Virus record (IMG/VR): IMGVR_UViG_3300035698_022899
Span: 1-42,368 of that record
Direction: 5' to 3' (one strand)
Origin: a virus
Length of the DNA: 42,368 bases
Below, piece by piece: positions 38,376-42,368 of the stretch. The translations under genes and the position numbers were made by a program. Within the stretch, counting starts at the first letter, position 1; each line of letters starts with the position of its first letter. The notes under the pieces were generated by a model. That model did no database searches and was not told where the DNA came from. It saw only the letters and a list, made by a program, of their open reading frames with translations.

Positions 38376-39611
38376 TTATTCCTGATGATTCTCGCCTGAT
38401 GAGTTAACATTGCATGCATCATTCAAGCTCCCGGCGATAGAGATTAGGCCCTCATGCGCTTTTCTTGCTATTCGCTTGATGTCGCGATCCTGAATAGAGG
38501 GAAAGCGTAATGCTTCTATATCTTTGGCGAACCCTCTTAATTTTTCAATATCAGGCTTCAATTCTTCAATACGAAACGCCTCTTCTTTTGCTTTTTGTTC
38601 TTTTTCTTCAAGTTCCCGCTTCACACCTTCGGCAATTTCGATTTCTCTTGCCTTAGCGCGTTCTTCATCCAGTACTCGTTGTCTTTCTGCTTCTTGATCT
38701 CGTCCAATTTTTGCTAAACGTTCGCGCTCTTCGGCAAGCTCTGCTTCCTTCTTTGCCTGCTCATCAGCAATGAGTTTATTATACTTGGCAATGCGTTCGC
38801 GCTCCTCGGCTAATTCTGCGTCTTTCTTTTTCTGTTCCTCGGCTAAGAGTTCGCGCTCCTCAGCTAATTCTGCGTCTTTCTTTTTCTGTTCTTCGGCAAT
38901 GCGTTCGCGCTCTTTGGCTAATTCTGCGTCTTTCTTTTTCTGTTCCTCGGCTAAGAGTTCGCGCTCCTCAGCTAATTCTTTGTCTTTCTTCTTCTGTTCT
39001 TCGGCTAAGAGTTCGCGCTCCTCAGCTAATTCTTTGTCTTTCTTCTTCTGTTCCTCGGCTAAGAGTTCGCGCTCCTCAGCTAATTCTTTGTCTTTCTTCT
39101 TCTGTTCTTCGATCATGGCCTGACGTTCTTTGACCAATTCTTCTTCTTTCTTCTTCTGCTCCTCAGCGAGGCGTTGTTTTTCTTCTTCGATGATACGTTC
39201 CTGTTCTCTTTTAACGGCATCTTCTTTCTCTTGCCGTCGTCGCGCTATATCATCTTCAACGACTTTACGTTGACCGTACAAATGGCTTTCGATCTCAACC
39301 ATAGCAACTGTCAATCTCTTTGCTTCAGCATCAACTGCCTTGCCAAACTTCAGGCAATCTATTTTTAATTCTTTGCGCTTCAGTTCAATATTAAACCGAA
39401 CACCCCGCACCATCTGATGAGCAGTCTTGCAGGCATCGTAATTAGCTACATCTTGCGGATCATTCACTTTTAAGGCAGTATAAGACTGCCTCATCTCTGC
39501 GATCTTCGCATCAGTTAGATTATATTTAGTCAATTCTTTACTGATGAAGTCATCTTCTGGTGCAACATCGATTATTTCCGGCGCATTGTTCGTCTTTTCA
39601 ATATTATCCAT
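38376..39611 (-). CDS. long coiled-coil protein with tandem 18-residue repeats (DUF1351-like)
   Basis: ATG 39611 is chosen because GGGAGGAG precedes it (411 aa). Residues about 25-130 (ALKVNDPQDVANYDACKTA and ELKRKELKIDCLKFGKAVD) resemble the DUF1351-type core found near phage recombination genes. Residues about 135-330 are a continuous charged coiled coil with several copies of EEQKKKDKELAEERELLA. The C-terminal 50 residues form another helical part. The role may be as a scaffold or partner in recombination, by analogy to neighbours of RecT/Rad52-type genes, but none of these lies nearby. Confidence 0.65.
   Translation of the reverse strand: MDNIEKTNNAPEIIDVAPEDDFISKELTKYNLTDAKIAEMRQSYTALKVNDPQDVANYDACKTAHQMVRGVRFNIELKRKELKIDCLKFGKAVDAEAKRLTVAMVEIESHLYGQRKVVEDDIARRRQEKEDAVKREQERIIEEEKQRLAEEQKKKEEELVKERQAMIEEQKKKDKELAEERELLAEEQKKKDKELAEERELLAEEQKKKDKELAEERELLAEEQKKKDAELAKERERIAEEQKKKDAELAEERELLAEEQKKKDAELAEERERIAKYNKLIADEQAKKEAELAEERERLAKIGRDQEAERQRVLDEERAKAREIEIAEGVKRELEEKEQKAKEEAFRIEELKPDIEKLRGFAKDIEALRFPSIQDRDIKRIARKAHEGLISIAGSLNDACNVNSSGENHQE
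38780..39120 (-). repeat. 54-bp tandem repeat encoding the 18-residue coiled-coil unit
   Basis: About six units are seen, differing at few positions; on the plus strand they show as TTCGCGCTCCTCAGCTAATT-containing blocks. Near-identity of adjacent units suggests recent expansion, so copy number may vary between relatives. Confidence 0.85.
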
Positions 39612-39828
39612 AACGTTTCTCCTCCCTTTTTTTAACAATCATAAATCTTTCCCATATAATATCATGTGGCCGGCTCCTGCCGGATTCCCACCAGCGAATT
39701 GCCCTATCGCTTACATGCATCTTTTTCGCAAGCTTGCCTTGCGTAATCTTGTACTGCTTTCTGAAGTGGTGTATCTCTCTGCCACGTGTAAACCTCTCTA
39801 CAATTCTGTCTAGCGTTGACTTGTTCAT
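39604..39828 (-). CDS. Xre-family helix-turn-helix regulator
   Basis: This 74-residue protein is basic with an HTH at about residues 24-55: FRKQYKITQGKLAKKMHVSD and AIRWWESGRSRP, the classic Xre/Cro pattern (Q-xx-LA-xx-x-V-S-xx-xx-xWE-G). It has GGGGGG upstream and overlaps the coiled-coil gene by 8 nt, so it may control its own operon. Whether it is a lysogeny switch protein is unknown; no CI/Cro pair is seen. Confidence 0.8.
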   Translation of the reverse strand: MNKSTLDRIVERFTRGREIHHFRKQYKITQGKLAKKMHVSDRAIRWWESGRSRPHDIIWERFMIVKKREEKRYG

Positions 39829-39844
39829 GATCTTTACCCCCCTA

Positions 39845-40048
39845 TTAATATCTATGCCCGTCCTTTAATGGACACCATTTTGGAATTACCCCATCTTCAG
39901 GTCGTATTCTTTTCTCCCAATTGTAGCCACGCATACGGCATGTCACATTGTGACCGCATATTGGTTTTGCTCCGCCCTCTGTAAATGCCCCTGAATGGTC
40001 ATCATACCGACAATCATAACAACTCATTATTTCTACTGTTATTTTCAT
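39845..40048 (-). CDS. Cys-rich small protein
   Basis: Of 67 residues, MSCYDCRY (CxxC), PICGHNVTC and KWCPLKDG give five cysteines and one His, a likely zinc or Fe-S site similar to many phage early proteins. ATG 40048 follows AGGGGTAAAG, and nearly the same ribosome site precedes the next gene at 39828. Function unknown. Confidence 0.65.
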   Translation of the reverse strand: MKITVEIMSCYDCRYDDHSGAFTEGGAKPICGHNVTCRMRGYNWEKRIRPEDGVIPKWCPLKDGHRY

Positions 40049-40111
40049 ATCTTTACCCCTATGTTATTAATCATTATTACTCCTGCTTGGTGAGCCGGAA
40101 GCGTCTTCTTG

Positions 40112-40136
40112 TGAATGTCATTTATTGCGCTGAATG

Positions 40137-40149
<13 letters not shown>
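40112..40149 (-). repeat. 19-bp tandem duplication across a stop codon
   Basis: TGAATGTCATTTATTGCGC occurs twice in direct tandem. It covers the last codons and stop of the RlpA-like gene, so the stop region is duplicated without changing the product. It lies in the 88-bp gap before the Cys-rich gene and looks recent. Confidence 0.85.
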
Positions 40150-40895
<746 letters not shown>

Positions 40896-40922
40896 TGTAT
40901 ACCTCCCATGTATTATATACCC

Positions 40923-40951
40923 ATATTACCATATATATATGCTCTTGTCAA
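40923..40951 (-). promoter_or_regulatory. sigma70-type promoter of the RlpA-like gene
   Basis: On the minus strand, TTGACA (40951-40946) and TAATAT (40928-40923) are separated by 17 nt. The spacer contains an alternating AT run. The -35 overlaps the last bases of the upstream small gene, and the ATG at 40895 lies about 20 nt after the expected start. Confidence 0.8.
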
Positions 40952-41103
40952 GCTAAAAAGCAAACGTGACGTGAATATCTCTCGATATTATCGCTGGTAG
41001 CTTGTAGGTCAACTTCATTCTGGTTCTTATAAATAGTCAGTTCACAGAGAATATCGCGAGCGTAGCTCTCAGGATATAAGATTGCTAACATAAGTTCGTC
41101 CAT
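40948..41103 (-). CDS. small 51-aa hypothetical protein
   Basis: ATG 41103 is chosen because AAAGGGG lies just upstream, within the end of the previous gene. The product MDELMLAILYPESYARDILC continues polar and ends HVCFLA. Its 3' end overlaps the promoter of the RlpA-like gene. No family recognised. Confidence 0.5.
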   Translation of the reverse strand: MDELMLAILYPESYARDILCELTIYKNQNEVDLQATSDNIERYSRHVCFLA

Positions 41104-41104
41104 A

Positions 41105-41329
41105 TTAACCCCTTTTTTTATAATCGTCATCGTCATCTCTTTGCCCACCGCAAGATAAACAGATTATAGCGACTTCTCCTGTTTCAGTCGGGCACATTAA
41201 GTGGAATCCATCAGCGCAAAAACATGTCATACCGTAACGAGGCATTGTCGCGATAATAGCTGTGATGCGATCTTCTAATTCGTTGTACTCGTCCAATGCG
41301 ATCTTTAATTGTTTGTTTATTTCTCCCAT
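41105..41329 (-). CDS. small zinc-ribbon-like protein
   Basis: This 74-residue protein starts with a helix (NKQLKIALDEYNELEDRITA) and then has CFCADGFHLMCP and ICLSCGGQ, four or five cysteines that form a likely zinc ribbon. AAAGGAGTG precedes the ATG. Probably nucleic-acid or protein binding in early infection. Unknown. Confidence 0.65.
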   Translation of the reverse strand: MGEINKQLKIALDEYNELEDRITAIIATMPRYGMTCFCADGFHLMCPTETGEVAIICLSCGGQRDDDDDYKKRG

Positions 41330-41363
41330 ACTGCACTCCTTTTTGTCGTAGTGTTAATAATTA

Positions 41364-41474
41364 TTAGTTCCAGCTATTAGCGATCTCGATCTGGAATTTA
41401 AACCTCCTGCGGAGTTTACAGAATGTAAGTGTAAAGATTCCTATGTGCACTGTTTTATACGTATATTTACACAT
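41364..41474 (-). CDS. tiny 36-aa basic protein
   Basis: ATG 41474 has AGGAG upstream and begins 2 nt after the preceding stop. The product MCKYTYKTVHIGIFTLTFCK is followed by a basic KLRRRFKF patch. The fit in the operon is good but the size is small, so it is reported with caution. Confidence 0.45.
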   Translation of the reverse strand: MCKYTYKTVHIGIFTLTFCKLRRRFKFQIEIANSWN

Positions 41475-41476
41475 TA

Positions 41477-41653
41477 TTAATCTCCTATTAATTCTCTTGC
41501 CTTTATTTTGCGCACCCGTAAGAATAAATCAGAGCCGGCGCGCACTTCATACCCTTGTGGCTCAAGATTATCTCGTAACCACTGAATAAATTCAGGGCAT
41601 GACCAGTACAACTTTGCTTTTACGCCGGAATCATTCATATTCAATTTTTTCAT
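41477..41653 (-). CDS. small 58-aa hypothetical protein
   Basis: ATG 41653 has a strong AAGGAGGG site 2 nt upstream. The product contains KAKLYWSCPEFIQWLRDNLE and ends RKIKARELIGD, a compact helical protein with a basic patch. It lies in the early gene cluster, 13 nt from the upstream gene. No family recognised. Confidence 0.6.
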   Translation of the reverse strand: MKKLNMNDSGVKAKLYWSCPEFIQWLRDNLEPQGYEVRAGSDLFLRVRKIKARELIGD

Positions 41654-41666
41654 AACCCTCCTTGTG

Positions 41667-41906
41667 TTAATTGCATAATTCGCAATTGCCTTTTAAACAC
41701 GGGAAGCACTTGCCTTCATCCGCGATCAGTTCCTCCTGTGACAAGTTCTCTCCGCAACAAGTGCAAGTACTTTTCGCTTCTCGTAACGTAAAACACCCTG
41801 AATCAGCGATCTTGCTCAAATCATCAATGCTAAAAACGTCTAAGTAGTCGTGGAAATCTTCCATGAGTGATTCGATTATAGTTTCTTTTGTTACTTCTTT
41901 ATTCAT
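41667..41906 (-). CDS. Cys-rich zinc-binding small protein
   Basis: ATG 41906 (79 aa) is supported by GAGGAGGAT; a longer frame upstream overlaps the neighbouring gene. After an acidic helical half (KETIIESLMEDFHDYLDVF) the C-terminus has CTCCGENLSQEELIADEGKC and CLKGNCELCN, eight cysteines in total with GCF upstream, enough for two zinc sites. Function unknown. Confidence 0.65.
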   Translation of the reverse strand: MNKEVTKETIIESLMEDFHDYLDVFSIDDLSKIADSGCFTLREAKSTCTCCGENLSQEELIADEGKCFPCLKGNCELCN

Positions 41907-41916
41907 GATCCTCCTC

Positions 41917-42129
41917 TTAATTAAACGGTTCCAATAAATCATAATTAAACTGAGACACGCTACCTTCCATACCGTTGCTGTAGCTTGTACCGTCAATAGT
42001 ATAAATTTGTAACCATGTTTTGTACCCTTTGAGCCTTACTGCTTTCCCTTCCACGATACCGACAAATTGATACCATGAACCAGTGAGCCGTTTAGCTTTA
42101 ATTTGTTTCTTGTACTCTGCTTTATTCAT
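41917..42129 (-). CDS. small 70-aa hypothetical protein, first gene of the leftward early cluster
   Basis: ATG 42129 follows AAGGGGGAAAG. Tyr/Lys-rich: KRLTGSWYQFVGIVEGKAVR and LKGYKTWLQIYTIDGTSYS suggest a small beta barrel, like SH3- or OB-type folds. No clear promoter is seen upstream in the AT-rich gap. Confidence 0.6.
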   Translation of the reverse strand: MNKAEYKKQIKAKRLTGSWYQFVGIVEGKAVRLKGYKTWLQIYTIDGTSYSNGMEGSVSQFNYDLLEPFN

Positions 42130-42262
42130 TCTTTCCCCCTTTTTTTTGGTAAGTCGTAAAGTTATTAAATATTAAATATCAAACCACAGGATATTAGAGA
42201 TTAGAAAAAAACATGTTTAAAATGGCCATATAGCGCCAATTAAGGCTCAGCTGGGATCCTCT

Positions 42263-42368
42263 GAGCGCCTCTGGCCTCTGGCCGTGTCTCCGGCTGATCA
42301 GGAGCGCCTCTGGCCTCTGGCCGTGTCTCCGGCTGATCAGGAGCGCCTCTGGCCTCTGGCCGTGTCTC
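42263..42368. repeat. GC-rich 39-bp tandem repeat at the window edge
   Basis: Units start at 42263, 42302 and 42341 (exact 39-bp spacing), with the third cut by the window end. Each begins GAGCGCCTCTGGCC and contains GGCCTCTGGCC. GC content is far above the rest. The length is a multiple of three and several frames are open, so it may code for a 13-residue repeat. The 42130-42262 stretch before it is AT-rich and holds nothing I can name. Confidence 0.9.

Noticed and set aside
38776-39123. A plus-strand Ser/Phe/Cys-rich frame over the coiled-coil gene
   Set aside because: It is the antisense shadow of the tandem 54-bp repeat; the minus-strand gene has a ribosome site and DUF1351-like core.

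Overview
The window is most of the genome of a tailed bacteriophage (siphovirus-type Caudoviricetes), or a prophage with that layout. The evidence is a complete lambda-order virion assembly module on the plus strand (about 1-25,970) facing a replication and accessory module on the minus strand (about 26,040-42,130), with a hairpin terminator between them. Genes are closely packed, most have good Shine-Dalgarno sites, and TAA, TAG and TGA all serve as stops, so the standard bacterial code applies. The host cannot be read from the sequence. No integrase, no classical CI/Cro control region and no CRISPR array were seen.

Plus strand, in order: the 3' end of a Thr/Ser-polymer protein, a small beta-rich protein, small and large terminase, portal, a degenerate ligase-like protein, and a promoter followed by one long gene fusing prohead protease, scaffold and Mu-gpT-like capsid protein. 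This gene has an in-frame internal ribosome-binding site before the scaffold part. After a terminator come a decoration-type protein, a Thr/Ser fibre-like protein, connector and tail-terminator genes, a zinc-ribbon protein, the tail tube, a gpG/S-like tail completion protein, and a G/GT tail chaperone pair joined by a textbook -1 frameshift site. Then follow the tape measure, two M-like paralogues, gpL, gpK (NlpC/P60), a fused gpI-gpJ tip protein, small proteins, a fibre-like protein and small membrane proteins (holin candidates).

Minus strand, read from the right: many small, often Cys-rich early proteins, an RlpA-like double-psi beta-barrel protein behind a strong promoter, an Xre-type regulator, a long coiled-coil protein, more small genes including a ribbon-helix-helix candidate, then a consensus promoter with two palindromes that drives an SNF2-type helicase, a nuclease (VRR-NUC-like), accessory proteins and an AEP primase/ATPase fusion. 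A 0.5-kb gene-free segment full of inverted iterons follows, a strong candidate replication origin. Beyond it lie a helix-turn-helix regulator, a RecD/Dda-like helicase, two tiny genes, a PP-loop (PAPS-reductase family) enzyme, a tRNA-like element and an RmlB-type dTDP-glucose 4,6-dehydratase.

The most striking property is that at least six proteins of the structural module carry the same Thr/Ser polymer, as N-terminal, C-terminal or inter-domain tracts: the left-end protein, the fibre-like protein, the connector, the tail tube and both M paralogues. The underlying DNA repeat is shared between loci, in one case as an identical 51-nt stretch, and is largely stop-free in all frames. A mucin-like, perhaps glycosylated virion surface is a testable idea, and RmlB could supply an activated sugar. 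The window begins inside one of these tracts and ends inside a GC-rich 39-bp tandem repeat, so both ends probably reflect assembly breaks.
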